DNA of 15,984 nucleotides from JBEHWX01 sp048498995. GTDB lineage: Bacteria > Bacteroidota > Ignavibacteria > OLB7. Location of the stretch: contig JBEHWX010000125.1 in the NCBI GenBank assembly GCA_048498995.1, positions 1 through 15,984 of the forward strand, written 5' to 3'. A model generated the notes under the pieces. It searched no databases and was not told the DNA's origin. It worked only from the letters and a program-made list of their open reading frames with translations. The translations under genes were made by a program, and so were the position numbers. Numbering within the stretch: the stretch's first letter is position 1; each line of letters begins with the position of its first letter. Below, one piece after another: positions 1 to 7,951 of this stretch.

Positions 1-246
1 GAGGCGTTCATCGGCGGCTCGTCGAGCCACCAGCAGGGGGGCGTGGACCTGTCGATGGTCGCCTTCCTGACCGATCGGTTCGGCCTCCAGCTCGGCGCCG
101 GCGCCGGCACCTACTGGTACCGGATCGACCAGGAGTGGACCGACGCGACGAAGGACCGCCCGAACGCGGCGATCGACTTCAACGCGAAGACCGCCTACAG
201 CGGCGTGATGCTGGTGGGACGCTACGGACTGTTCTACCGGTTCTAG
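1..246 (+). CDS. C-terminal end of a probable outer-membrane beta-barrel protein (5' partial)
   Basis: The reading frame is open from the first base of the window to a TAG at 244-246, so this is the 3' end of a gene that starts upstream. About 81 residues are visible. They contain alternating hydrophobic and polar stretches, an aromatic-rich segment (GTYWYRI) and a C-terminus ending RYGLFYRF. A terminal Phe with aromatic residues at alternate positions is the usual outer-membrane beta-barrel C-terminal signature recognised by the BAM complex. A GTG at 43 and an ATG at 55 are internal and need not be starts. The next gene begins 62 bp downstream on the same strand and encodes a lipoprotein, which agrees with an envelope locus. 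The family cannot be named from the fragment, and its barrel nature is inference from the C-terminus alone. Confidence 0.6.
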   Translation, partial: EAFIGGSSSHQQGGVDLSMVAFLTDRFGLQLGAGAGTYWYRIDQEWTDATKDRPNAAIDFNAKTAYSGVMLVGRYGLFYRF

Positions 247-253
247 CGTCGGG

Positions 254-281
254 TTGTCCTTAGAGAAAGTGTCAATAACAT
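254..281 (+). promoter_or_regulatory. Possible sigma70-like promoter before the first lipoprotein gene
   Basis: TTGTCC (254-259) and TAACAT (276-281) each match four of six consensus bases of the -35 and -10 elements, with a 16-bp spacer. They lie 28 bp before the ATG at 309, in a short stretch more AT-rich than its surroundings. An 8-bp palindrome, GAACGTTC, follows at 283-290. This is a visual match only. The gene could equally be cotranscribed with the upstream barrel gene. Confidence 0.25.
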
Positions 282-308
282 CGAACGTTCAATACATCGC
301 ACAGAGCC

Positions 309-1016
309 ATGAACATGCTCGGAACCTTGGGACGAATCGGCCGGAAGCTGGCCCTGGCGGCGCCTCTGGCGGCGCTGGCGCTCGGCGCGCTCGGACTGGC
401 CTCTTGCGGCGTCACCGAACCGGAGGAGAATCCCTGGCAGGATGTCTCCAAGTTCTCCTGGCCCCTGAACACTTCCACCAGGATGACCTACGAGCGGAGG
501 AACCTCTCCTACGGTCAGATCAGCAGCGTGGCTCAGGACACGCTCGCCACGGTCGCGGGAATGAGCTACGAGGGGCGGCAGTGGTACAAGATCGATGATC
601 CCTCCACGGCCGCGTCGGTGCGCATCCAGTATCGCGCGACCTCGGACACGCTTCTGATGGCCAACGCCGAGTTCGGCGGATCGCTGCAGCTGGTCTCCCC
701 GATCGAGAAGGGACGCACCTGGATCTCGCCGCTGAACTACGACACGCAGAAGCCGGGCTGGAAGGCCACCGTGATCCAGCAGTATTCGGTGCTTCAGCTC
801 GATTACAAGCAGTACAAGAACGTCGTCGTGGTCAAGTACGAGCAGCTGGACCGGAACGCCAACACCGGGCCGGTGATCTGCTACCGCTACTTCGCCGAGG
901 GGATCGGCCCGATCAAGTCGGTGCAGAACTCCTTCGAGCCGAAGGCGGACATCAGCTACGAGCCGAAGACGGCCTGGCAGAAGATTCTGCTCACCAGCAC
1001 GGCGAGCCAGAACTGA
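309..1016 (+). CDS. Hypothetical lipoprotein
   Basis: A 235-residue protein with a classic lipoprotein signal: basic residues near the start (R9, R12, K13), a long Ala/Leu hydrophobic core (about 14-30) and a lipobox L30-A31-S32-C33, so Cys33 should be lipidated. The mature part begins GVTEPEEN, with no Asp at +2, which is compatible with outer-membrane sorting under Escherichia coli rules. The remaining 200 residues look beta-rich, with regular aromatic residues (for example YRYFAEGIGPIKS), and resemble periplasmic lipoproteins of unknown function. I recognise no named family. There is no strong Shine-Dalgarno sequence before the ATG, and a second ATG at 315 would keep the signal peptide. 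The gene lies between a barrel-like gene and a large secreted protein, so a cell-surface role is likely but its function is unknown. Confidence 0.8.
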   Translation: MNMLGTLGRIGRKLALAAPLAALALGALGLASCGVTEPEENPWQDVSKFSWPLNTSTRMTYERRNLSYGQISSVAQDTLATVAGMSYEGRQWYKIDDPSTAASVRIQYRATSDTLLMANAEFGGSLQLVSPIEKGRTWISPLNYDTQKPGWKATVIQQYSVLQLDYKQYKNVVVVKYEQLDRNANTGPVICYRYFAEGIGPIKSVQNSFEPKADISYEPKTAWQKILLTSTASQN

Positions 1017-1086
1017 GCCTTCGCGTCGATTGGCCGCCCGAGACGGCGGCACCCGGAATCAGTCGTATCGAGAACAAGGTCTGAAC

Positions 1087-1091
1087 GAGGA
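1087..1091 (+). promoter_or_regulatory. Ribosome binding site of the IgGFc-binding-like gene
   Basis: GAGGA lies 6 bp before the ATG at 1098, which supports that start and shows that Shine-Dalgarno-led initiation is used in this genome. Confidence 0.6.
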
Positions 1092-1097
1092 TTATCG

Positions 1098-3449
1098 ATG
1101 ATAGCTTTCCGACTCCGTACACGTCTGCTTGCGTCGCTCACGATCCTGGCCGCCGGAGGCACGCTCCTGCACGCCCAGGAATCGCAGCCCCTGCCGATCG
1201 AGTCGGTCGCCGGCACGGAGCATTTCGTGGCGTTCATGACCAACGGCGAGCCGGGCGCGGGACTTCCCACGAAGTTTCTCGGCCTGCAGATCGCCTCGCA
1301 GTTCTCGACCACCGGCACCGTGGAGATCCCCGGCACCGAGGCCCCCATGACCTTCTCCATCGATCGTGGAGAGGTCAAGACCATCCAGATCCCGGCGTCG
1401 CTCGAGCTCTTCAACTCCGAGGAGGTCTCCTCGCAGGGGATCAGGATCAGGTCGCGGGCCCCGATCACGGTCTACGCCTACAACGCGCGCAACACCTCCG
1501 GCTCCGGCTTCTCGGTGATCCCCACCTCCCTCTGGGGGAACGATTACGATCTGCTGACGCTGCCGAACCGGAGTGGCGAGCGCACCGGCCAGTTCCTGGT
1601 GATGGCCGCCTTCGACAGCACCCTGATCGAGATCCGCCCGACCGCGCCGACGCACTACGCCGGCGCCGGCGAGCTGATCCAGAAAGTCCTGATGCGGGGA
1701 CAGACCTACCTGGTGCAGGCCAGCCCCGACCGCCCCGCCATCGACCTGAGCGGCACCACGATCCGATCGACCAAGCCGGTCGGCGTCATCACCGGACATA
1801 TCCGCGCCTATGTCGGCGACGCGGAGCCCTCGGCCGACGCCGATCCCCGCTCGCAGCTCTCGGCCATGCTCCTGCCGGACGCGCAGCTGGGCACCGATTA
1901 TGTCAGCACGCCGATGCGCGACGGCGGTGACCGGTTCCGCGTTCTGTCGCTCACGCGCGACACGAGGATCGAGGTCACCCACTTCCGTCCGGACGGCGCG
2001 ACCGATCAGCTGAGCAAGACGCTCGACTTCGGCGAGACGCTCGACCTCAACTCGATCAACGGCCACGCGCTCACCGGACCGATCTCCTGGCACGCCTCGC
2101 GCCCGGTCTCGATTCTCCAGTTCAGAAAGAGCACCACCGGAGCGACCGGAATGCCGGCGATGCTCAACCTGGTCCCGGCCGACAAGTTCTCCGCGCGCAC
2201 CGCCTTCGGCGCGCCGGCCAAGCTCCGCGACCTCGATTACTCCGGGCACACGCTCTCGCTGATCGCGCGCGCCGAGAAGCCGAGCGATCTGGAGTCGATT
2301 CTGCTGGACGGCACCCCGCTCCATCAGATCGCCCCGAGCCTTCTGAAGCAGCAGATCGGGACCACCAATTACTACTATGTCTCCCTGCCGATCACCGCGG
2401 GGGGGCATACCCTGGTCGCCGGCACCGGAGTCGGGTTCAGCGGCATCCTCTCCGGCATGACCGCGACCGGATCGGCGGTCTCCGATTACTACGCGGAGAT
2501 CCTCCCCTTCTGGCTCCCGCAGATCGGCCCGGACGTGAAGCCGCCGCGCGTGCTCACCACCGCCGCCCCGCGCAAGGGATGGGTCGACGCGGTGATCACC
2601 GATTCGACCCCGGAGTACTTCAGCGGCGTCAACAGCGTTCTGCTCACCGGCAGCCCCGGATGGAATCAGGGGAAGTACGATCGCCCGTCGCCGGACGACA
2701 ACGCGAGCACGAGCTTCACGGCGACCGTCGATCCCTCCGGCCCTCTCTTCGCCATGCTGACCGATCGTGACGGCAACAGCACCACCGTGAAACTGAGCGA
2801 CGGCGTCTGCTTCAAGACCGCGACGGCCGACCGGGCCACGATCGACCTGCATGTCGGCGCCGGCACCATCGACACCGCGCGCGTGGTGCTCACGGCCAAT
2901 CCCTGCGGCGACCAGGCCAATGTGCTCTGGGCCGACAAGGGGAATGGCAACGCCCGCGGGCTGATCACCGCGCTCCTCTTCGACGGCGGCTCCACGCCGC
3001 TGACGATCGAGCCGAACGGCAGCCGGACCCTCTCCGCCGCGATCGATGCCCTCTCCGCCTCCCCCGGCGTCTATACCACGACCCTCACGGTGAAGGTGGA
3101 CGATTCGCTGATCGCGATCCCGACGACGATCACGATCGACGCCCCCTCCGGCGTGGCGATGGAGGAGGTCGCCGCCAGCCGCCTGAGCGCGACCATCTAC
3201 CCGAATCCGTTCAACGGATCGACGACGATCTCGCTCGGCGCCCCGCTCGGTAGGGATGGCTCGCTGGTGATCACCGATCGCCTCGGACGCGCGGTCCGCG
3301 ACCTGACGGCCGAAGCGGCCTCGGGAGCCACGACGATCCGCTGGAACGGCCTCGATCCGCAGGGAGCCCCGGTTCCGGCCGGCGTCTACTTCCTCTCGAT
3401 CGCCGAGAAGGGAGCACGCGCCGTGCGAAGCATCACGGTGCTCCGCTGA
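1098..3449 (+). CDS. Large secreted protein: IgGFc-binding-like N-terminal domain and T9SS/FlgD-Ig-like C-terminal sorting domain
   Basis: A 783-residue exported protein. Residues 1-26 form a Sec signal peptide with probable cleavage after LLHA. From about residue 35 to 440 the pattern resembles the IgGFc-binding N-terminal domain also found in many bacterial surface proteins. Landmarks are the start GTEHFVAFMTN, then SRAPITVYAYNA, a conserved Leu/Trp/Gly segment (SLWGNDYDLLTLP), TLIEIRPT and STKPVGVITGH. The middle part (about 480-690) has two beta-rich Ig-like stretches with a few Cys. The last 91 residues contain YPNPFN (701-706), a central WNG, VPAGVYF and the final SITVLR. That is the type A C-terminal domain used by type IX secretion and often annotated as FlgD Ig-like. 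The protein is therefore probably carried across the outer membrane and displayed or released. Its ligand is unknown, and the mammalian-derived domain name does not show antibody binding. It is preceded by a good ribosome binding site and followed by a strong terminator. Confidence 0.85.
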   Translation: MIAFRLRTRLLASLTILAAGGTLLHAQESQPLPIESVAGTEHFVAFMTNGEPGAGLPTKFLGLQIASQFSTTGTVEIPGTEAPMTFSIDRGEVKTIQIPASLELFNSEEVSSQGIRIRSRAPITVYAYNARNTSGSGFSVIPTSLWGNDYDLLTLPNRSGERTGQFLVMAAFDSTLIEIRPTAPTHYAGAGELIQKVLMRGQTYLVQASPDRPAIDLSGTTIRSTKPVGVITGHIRAYVGDAEPSADADPRSQLSAMLLPDAQLGTDYVSTPMRDGGDRFRVLSLTRDTRIEVTHFRPDGATDQLSKTLDFGETLDLNSINGHALTGPISWHASRPVSILQFRKSTTGATGMPAMLNLVPADKFSARTAFGAPAKLRDLDYSGHTLSLIARAEKPSDLESILLDGTPLHQIAPSLLKQQIGTTNYYYVSLPITAGGHTLVAGTGVGFSGILSGMTATGSAVSDYYAEILPFWLPQIGPDVKPPRVLTTAAPRKGWVDAVITDSTPEYFSGVNSVLLTGSPGWNQGKYDRPSPDDNASTSFTATVDPSGPLFAMLTDRDGNSTTVKLSDGVCFKTATADRATIDLHVGAGTIDTARVVLTANPCGDQANVLWADKGNGNARGLITALLFDGGSTPLTIEPNGSRTLSAAIDALSASPGVYTTTLTVKVDDSLIAIPTTITIDAPSGVAMEEVAASRLSATIYPNPFNGSTTISLGAPLGRDGSLVITDRLGRAVRDLTAEAASGATTIRWNGLDPQGAPVPAGVYFLSIAEKGARAVRSITVLR

Positions 3450-3479
3450 TCGGCCGAACGACGCGATAGACAATGAACG

Positions 3480-3519
3480 GCGCGGGGACGATCGAATGAT
3501 CGTCCCGCGCTTCGTTTTC
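3480..3519 (+). terminator. Rho-independent terminator after the IgGFc-binding-like gene
   Basis: The arms are 3480-3493 and 3498-3510, pairing GCGCGGGACGATC with GATCGTCCCGCGC around the loop GAAT, with one extra G bulged in the left arm. A T-rich tail, TTCGTTTTC (3511-3519), follows. The hairpin sits 31 bp after the stop codon. Its tail is nearly the same as that of the terminator at 11968-12007. Confidence 0.8.
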
Positions 3520-3751
3520 ACCCCACGCTCGCCGATTCCCGCATCCCCATCCTCCCCTCGGAATCCGCCATCCGGTCCCGCGCGGGAGCGTCCACGCTCA
3601 TGGCGCAACAAGGAGCATCCGGTTGCAGCCCAGCACGGCTCGTTGTCATCCGCGTGGAACTTCCGCCGCGAGCCCGGCAATCACGAATCTCCTCCGCATC
3701 CATGCCGGAGCCGGCGCCCCGGAGGAGCGGATCGCTCGCTCGGACATGCCA
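3520..3751. other. Non-coding stretch between convergent genes
   Basis: This stretch separates the terminator from the convergent M14 carboxypeptidase gene. I see no convincing gene. It holds a 10-bp palindrome, CCCGCGCGGG (3577-3586), and a small GAGCG/CGCTC hairpin (3586-3599), neither with a T-run. Open frames through it on either strand look like shadows produced by high GC content. Confidence 0.5.
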
Positions 3752-6007
3752 TCATCGCGTGGTGTCGGGGGGCGAGGACGGAGCCTGAGAACAATGTGAG
3801 TCCCCATCACCGGCCGGCGGATCGCCCCTCTCCGGCACGAGGAGCCGATCGAGCCGCGCCCTGCGCCCCTCGATCACCAGGTTGTCGATCATCACGCCGT
3901 CGAACGTCGTGTGGAACGGGCCGCGCGGCGTGTGGATCAGGAAACGGAGCTGGATCCTGTCGCCGGCGAAGGAGTCAAGCGGGATCGCGTAGCGATGCCA
4001 CTCGCGGGCATCGCCGCGGAAGTGCGATCGCTTCCCGTCCGACGTATCGTAGGCCACCTGCAGATACTCGCCGTCGACCGGCTCCCAGAGGGAATCCCCG
4101 GCGCGGCGCACCTCCACCCTGGCGTCGTGATCCTTCGCGTCGACCACCCAGCGCGCGTCGAAGAGAAGCTCCGCCGCCGTCATCCCTTCCAGGGAGATCG
4201 GCGCGCGGGTCTGGATGATGTTCGGCAGCTCCGACTCGCGATAATCCCTGCCGGGACTGTCGGAGAGCACCTTCCCTCTCCCTTCCACCTCCTCCTGACG
4301 CCATTCCCCGGCCCGCCACGCGCCGAGCGAGCCCTCGAAATCGTCGGCGAAGAGGACCGTGTCGGCGTCGAGCAGCGGCCGGACCACGCGCGTGCGGGAA
4401 GCGCCGCCATACGTGAGGACCAGCGGAAGCGCGGGGCGAGCGCCGGCCGCGCGGAGCTCCGGAACCGGCAGCAGAAGGGTCGCCTCCGCGAGCGAGGCGA
4501 GCGGCGGCACCACCACGCGCCCGTCGGAAGCTCCCCCGGCGATCGCGATCGTCCCCTCGGTCGTCATCGAGTCGCGGCCGATGTTCGTGATGGTGACCCG
4601 GAGCGCGGCGCGTCCCCCGCTCTCGACGCGCTGAACGTCGGTGATCGCGGGAGCGGCGCCGGCGATCCAGAGCGCGGTGAGGTTCATCCGATGGTTCTCG
4701 ACCACCATGTCGGGAATGCGGGTGATCCGGGGCCAGAAGCCATCCTCCTCCGAGCCGAGCTCCGGCGCCCAGCTCATGATCCGGTCGCCGGCACGCCCCT
4801 CGACATACATCCACTCGTCGGCGATGCCGCGCGAGGGATAGCCGACGCCGACCCGTCCGACGCCGGGGGCAAAGCCGTTGTCCAGCGCCATCTCGCGGGA
4901 GGCCAGCCGGAAGAAGGCCGAATCCGCCGGCACGCGTCCCTCGAAGTCGAACGGGTAGATCAGCAGGTTGCTGAAGCTGTGGAGATTGAGCGCGATGCGG
5001 AACGAGCGGGATCCGCAGAAGTCGCGGATCGCCCGGGTTTCCGGCTCGGAGAAGGGCTCCGGCCCACGATAGGTGAGATCTCCCGCGCGATCGCTGGAGC
5101 CGCGGTTGCGATCGTCCCAGAACTCCGGCGGGCCGTAGTTCCGGTTCAGGTCCACGCCGCCGCCGCTCCCCCGGTTCTTCCGCCAGAGCCCCCCGCCGCG
5201 CGGGAAGCGCTCCAGGTTCAGCTGATAGCCGTCCGGGTTGACCACCGGCACCAGATAGAGCGCGCGGTGATCGAGCAGATAGGTCGCCTCGGGGTCGGTG
5301 CCGTAGCCATCGAGCAGCGCCCAGGCGGAGTAGAGAAGGCTCATCATCCCGATCGGCTCGCGCGAGTGCTGGAGCGCCGTGAAGAGTACCTCCGGAACGC
5401 CCTCCGACTCCGGACGGGCGGAGATGCGCGCCGCCAGGATCTCGCGCCCCTCCACGCTCCGGCCGATCGGAAAGGGGGCGCCGACCAGCCCCGGGAAGCG
5501 GGCCGACATCCGGGCAAGCTCCCGTGTCACCTCCTCCAGCGTGTAGTAGCCGGCCGCGGAGCCGAAACGGAAATCGGGGACGGCCGGCACCGGTCGCTCC
5601 AGCAGCTCCGGCGTCTCGCGTCGCATCCGGGCGATATCCGCGGCGGCGCGGTCGCTGTAGTAGCGCTCCAGATCCTCGACCACCACCACCAGATTCACCC
5701 CCTCGCGCCGGAGCTCGGCCACGTCGTGCTCGGCGAGGGCCGCCTCGTAGCCCCCCTCCACCTTCCGGATATGGTCGCTGTCGGTACGGCGGAGCAGGTC
5801 GAGCTGGGAAGATGTGGGGAGAATGATCTTGACGAGCTGATACCGCTCCACTCCCCACTGCCGCGCGCCGGATTGCGCCGCTCCGGGCTCATCTGACCCG
5901 GCCGGCTGCGCCACGGCGGCCGCGGCGGTCAGGAGCATGGCCGCGACCAGCGCCGGGGTCCGGAGCCGGAGAAATCGGGAGATGGGGGGATGGGGATCGA
6001 CGCTCAT
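3752..6007 (-). CDS. Secreted M14-family zinc carboxypeptidase with C-terminal jelly-roll domain
   Basis: A 751-residue metallopeptidase expected to remove C-terminal residues from peptides outside the cytoplasm. A signal peptide covers about 1-34 (ends AAVAQ). Residues 55-115 look like an activation or inhibitor-type propeptide. The M14 domain spans about 153-450. The zinc ligands are H214 and E217 (motif HSREP) and H343 (NLHSFSN). N288-R289 (LNRNYG) would bind the substrate carboxylate, Y390 lies in GYPSRGIADEW, and E416 (WAPELG) is the catalytic Glu, so the active site looks complete. An Ig-like segment (about 452-545) and a jelly-roll domain (about 551-714, starting FADDFEGSLGAW) follow. 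The C-terminus is Pro/Ser-rich and has no T9SS sorting domain. AAGGA five bases before the ATG supports the start. The gene is divergent from the enoyl-CoA hydratase and convergent with the surface-protein gene. Confidence 0.92.
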   Translation of the reverse strand: MSVDPHPPISRFLRLRTPALVAAMLLTAAAAVAQPAGSDEPGAAQSGARQWGVERYQLVKIILPTSSQLDLLRRTDSDHIRKVEGGYEAALAEHDVAELRREGVNLVVVVEDLERYYSDRAAADIARMRRETPELLERPVPAVPDFRFGSAAGYYTLEEVTRELARMSARFPGLVGAPFPIGRSVEGREILAARISARPESEGVPEVLFTALQHSREPIGMMSLLYSAWALLDGYGTDPEATYLLDHRALYLVPVVNPDGYQLNLERFPRGGGLWRKNRGSGGGVDLNRNYGPPEFWDDRNRGSSDRAGDLTYRGPEPFSEPETRAIRDFCGSRSFRIALNLHSFSNLLIYPFDFEGRVPADSAFFRLASREMALDNGFAPGVGRVGVGYPSRGIADEWMYVEGRAGDRIMSWAPELGSEEDGFWPRITRIPDMVVENHRMNLTALWIAGAAPAITDVQRVESGGRAALRVTITNIGRDSMTTEGTIAIAGGASDGRVVVPPLASLAEATLLLPVPELRAAGARPALPLVLTYGGASRTRVVRPLLDADTVLFADDFEGSLGAWRAGEWRQEEVEGRGKVLSDSPGRDYRESELPNIIQTRAPISLEGMTAAELLFDARWVVDAKDHDARVEVRRAGDSLWEPVDGEYLQVAYDTSDGKRSHFRGDAREWHRYAIPLDSFAGDRIQLRFLIHTPRGPFHTTFDGVMIDNLVIEGRRARLDRLLVPERGDPPAGDGDSHCSQAPSSPPDTTR

Positions 6008-6226
6008 CGGAATCCTTCAAACGGGGAGGGGCCGGGCGGGGGAGATCTCCGCCGGCGGCACGCCGGACCGGGGTCAGCGGGAGCTCCGGAGCCGCCCCGG
6101 ATCGGCGGAGAATTTCGTAAGTTCGCGCGCCGACGCCGCTTCCCGGGCCCCGAGGGCATCGTCCTCATCCCCTTCTTACCCGGTAGCCGGCGCGCGCTCC
6201 AATCTGCTCCAACAATCGTTCCCGAT
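6008..6226. other. Divergent intergenic region between the M14 peptidase and enoyl-CoA hydratase genes
   Basis: These 219 bases must hold the start signals of both divergent genes. The peptidase side has a clear AAGGA ribosome binding site. The hydratase side has none before its ATG at 6227. A less GC-rich patch, GAGAATTTCGTAAGTT, lies around 6109-6124 and is flanked by CGGCG and CGCCG arms. I could not assign a -35/-10 pair with confidence. Confidence 0.4.
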
Positions 6227-7000
6227 ATGCCCGAACATATCATCGTCTCCAGGCACGACGGCTGGGTGGCCACCGTGCAGTTGAACCGTCCGAAGGTGCT
6301 CAACGCGCTCAATCTCGGGCTCATGGTCGAGCTGGTCGAGGCACTCGAGGAGCTCGATGCCTCTCCCGACGTCCGCTGCATCGTGCTGCACGGCAGCGAG
6401 CGGGCGTTCGCCGCGGGGGCCGACATCACCGAAATGGCCGAGGCATCGGCCATCGACATGCTCGGCCGCGATCAGTTCACGCGGTGGGACCGGATCAGGA
6501 AGGTCAAGACCCCGATCATCGCAGCGATCTCCGGCGTCGCCCTCGGCGGCGGCTGCGAGCTGGCGATGATCTGCGACATGATCGTCGCTTCCGAGACCGC
6601 CCGGTTCGGGCAGCCGGAGATCAACATCGGCGTGATGCCGGGCGCCGGCGGAACCCAGCGTCTGACGCGCGCCGTCGGCAAGGCGCTGGCCATGGAGATG
6701 GTCCTGACCGGCCGGATGATCACCGCCGAGGAGGCCAAGGCCGCCGGCCTGATCAACATGATCGTCCCGGTGGAGTTCTACCTGGAATCGGCGATGAAGC
6801 TTGCCCGCGAGGTCGCCGCCCGCCCGCCGATCGCCACCCATCTGGCCAAGGAGGCCGTGCTCAAGTCGTTCGATACGACGATCAACGACGGGCTGGAGTT
6901 CGAGCGGAAGAATTTCTACCTCCTGTTCGCCACCGAGGACATGAAGGAGGGCATGGCCGCCTTCCTCGAGAAGCGGCGGCCGGAGTGGAAGGGACGCTGA
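6227..7000 (+). CDS. Enoyl-CoA hydratase (crotonase family, PaaF/FadB1-like)
   Basis: A 257-residue crotonase, the usual family length, that hydrates trans-2-enoyl-CoA to 3-hydroxyacyl-CoA in the cytoplasm. The CoA/oxyanion-hole segment is FAAGADI (61-67), and the second oxyanion-hole Gly lies in GVALGGGCELAM. Both catalytic glutamates of true hydratases are present: E111 (GGGCELA) and E131 (GQPEINIG), 20 residues apart as in rat mitochondrial hydratase. The C-terminus, EGMAAFLEKRRPEWKGR, is typical. The ATG at 6227 (MPEHIIVSR) was chosen because the family begins here. The frame stays open further upstream, but that part would overlap the peptidase start and has no crotonase similarity. No Shine-Dalgarno sequence is visible. 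Next to a PaaG-like isomerase and a PaaH-like dehydrogenase, a role as PaaF (2,3-dehydroadipyl-CoA hydratase) or in general beta-oxidation is equally possible. Confidence 0.93.
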   Translation: MPEHIIVSRHDGWVATVQLNRPKVLNALNLGLMVELVEALEELDASPDVRCIVLHGSERAFAAGADITEMAEASAIDMLGRDQFTRWDRIRKVKTPIIAAISGVALGGGCELAMICDMIVASETARFGQPEINIGVMPGAGGTQRLTRAVGKALAMEMVLTGRMITAEEAKAAGLINMIVPVEFYLESAMKLAREVAARPPIATHLAKEAVLKSFDTTINDGLEFERKNFYLLFATEDMKEGMAAFLEKRRPEWKGR

Positions 7001-7165
7001 GATTCGGACAATCCGGCCACGAATGGTCCGGTGCTTCGGGCCGCGAGGCCGGTGATGCCCGCGGGCGATCACGCTCCGCGGGATTGGCGCTGGTCGGGTG
7101 TGGATCCGGCCCGGCGCCGACACGCAACAACCACGAGCAGCCATCAGATCAGGAACCATAGACAG
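7001..7165. other. Gap between the two crotonase-family genes
   Basis: These 165 bases separate two same-strand genes. No T-tailed hairpin and no clear promoter is visible, so read-through transcription is plausible. The only useful signal is AGGA at 7151-7154, a probable ribosome binding site for the ATG at 7166. A short CCCGCGGG palindrome occurs near 7058-7065. Confidence 0.35.
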
Positions 7166-7951
7166 ATGGAATTCGAGACCATACGCTACGAGGTCGACGG
7201 CGGCGTGCTGACGCTGACGCTGAACCGTCCGGAAAGCTACAACGCCTGTAACGAGCAGATGACGACCGACCTGCAAGGGGCGCTGAAGGAGGCCGAGCGC
7301 GACAAGAGCGTGCGCGCCATCATCCTTACCGGCGCCGGCAAGGCGTTCTGCTCCGGACAGGATCTGAAGGAGGCTCCCGAGCCGGGGACGCGCCGATCCC
7401 TTGCGGACTCGCTGCAGCGTCGCTACAATCCGATCATCCGCAAGCTCACGTCGATGCCGAAGCCGATCGTCACGGCGATCAACGGCGTGGCGGCCGGCGC
7501 CGGCTGCTCGCTGGCCCTGGCCGGGGACTTCCGGATCGCCTCCGAGAGCTCCTACCTGCTCCAGGCGTTCGTCAACATCGGGCTGGTCCCCGATTCCGGC
7601 TCCTCCTACTTCCTCGTCCGCACCGTCGGCTACGCCCGCGCCTTCGAGATCGCCTCGCTCGGCGAGAAGGTCCCGGCGTCGGTGGCGCTGGAGCTCGGCC
7701 TGGTCAACCGGGTCGTTCCCGCCGATATGCTGATGGAGGAGGCGCTGAAGATCGCCCGGCGCTATGCCCAGGGGCCGACCCGCGCCTACGGCTACATCAA
7801 GAAGATGCTCCGCCGCGCCGAGCAGAACGCGATCGACGACGCGCTCGACTACGAGGTCTTCATGCAGGAGGCCGCCGGACGCACCGCCGATTACACCGAG
7901 GGGGTGACGGCGTTCGTCGAGAAGCGCACACCGGCATTCAAGGGGGAATGA
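7166..7951 (+). CDS. PaaG-type enoyl-CoA isomerase/hydratase family protein
   Basis: A 261-residue crotonase-family protein that is not a simple hydratase. In the segments where hydratases carry their two glutamates, it has S115 (GAGCSLAL) and F135 (LLQAFVNIG). It instead carries the PaaG hallmark FVNIGLVPDSGS with D143. In PaaG, the 2-(1,2-epoxy-1,2-dihydrophenyl)acetyl-CoA isomerase of the aerobic phenylacetate pathway, this Asp is the acting residue. Such enzymes also catalyse double-bond shifts (delta3/delta2-enoyl-CoA isomerase), so the substrate is open. The oxyanion-hole segment FCSGQDL (61-67) is intact. The ATG at 7166 gives the normal N-terminus MEFETIRYEV and follows AGGA by about 11 bases. 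The frame is open upstream, but that part is not crotonase-like. The stop overlaps the next gene's first ATG, which indicates translational coupling with the dehydrogenase. Confidence 0.9.
   Translation: MEFETIRYEVDGGVLTLTLNRPESYNACNEQMTTDLQGALKEAERDKSVRAIILTGAGKAFCSGQDLKEAPEPGTRRSLADSLQRRYNPIIRKLTSMPKPIVTAINGVAAGAGCSLALAGDFRIASESSYLLQAFVNIGLVPDSGSSYFLVRTVGYARAFEIASLGEKVPASVALELGLVNRVVPADMLMEEALKIARRYAQGPTRAYGYIKKMLRRAEQNAIDDALDYEVFMQEAAGRTADYTEGVTAFVEKRTPAFKGE

Noticed and set aside
1098..3449. Antibody-binding virulence factor
   Set aside because: The IgGFc-binding domain name comes from a mammalian protein. The domain is widespread in environmental bacteria and does not show IgG binding.
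1092..3680. A very long open frame on the minus strand opposite the IgGFc-binding-like gene
   Set aside because: Its protein is Arg/Gly/Asp-rich low complexity with no signal or domain. It is the antisense shadow expected in GC-rich coding DNA, while the plus strand has clear domains and a ribosome binding site.
3520..3751. A small gene between the surface protein and the M14 peptidase
   Set aside because: The candidate frames are Arg/Pro/Ser-rich, lack a ribosome binding site and overlap the terminator or the peptidase gene.
3911..5896. A long plus-strand open frame opposite the M14 carboxypeptidase
   Set aside because: It is antisense to a gene with a complete M14 active site, and its translation is Arg/Ala/Gly-rich without motifs.
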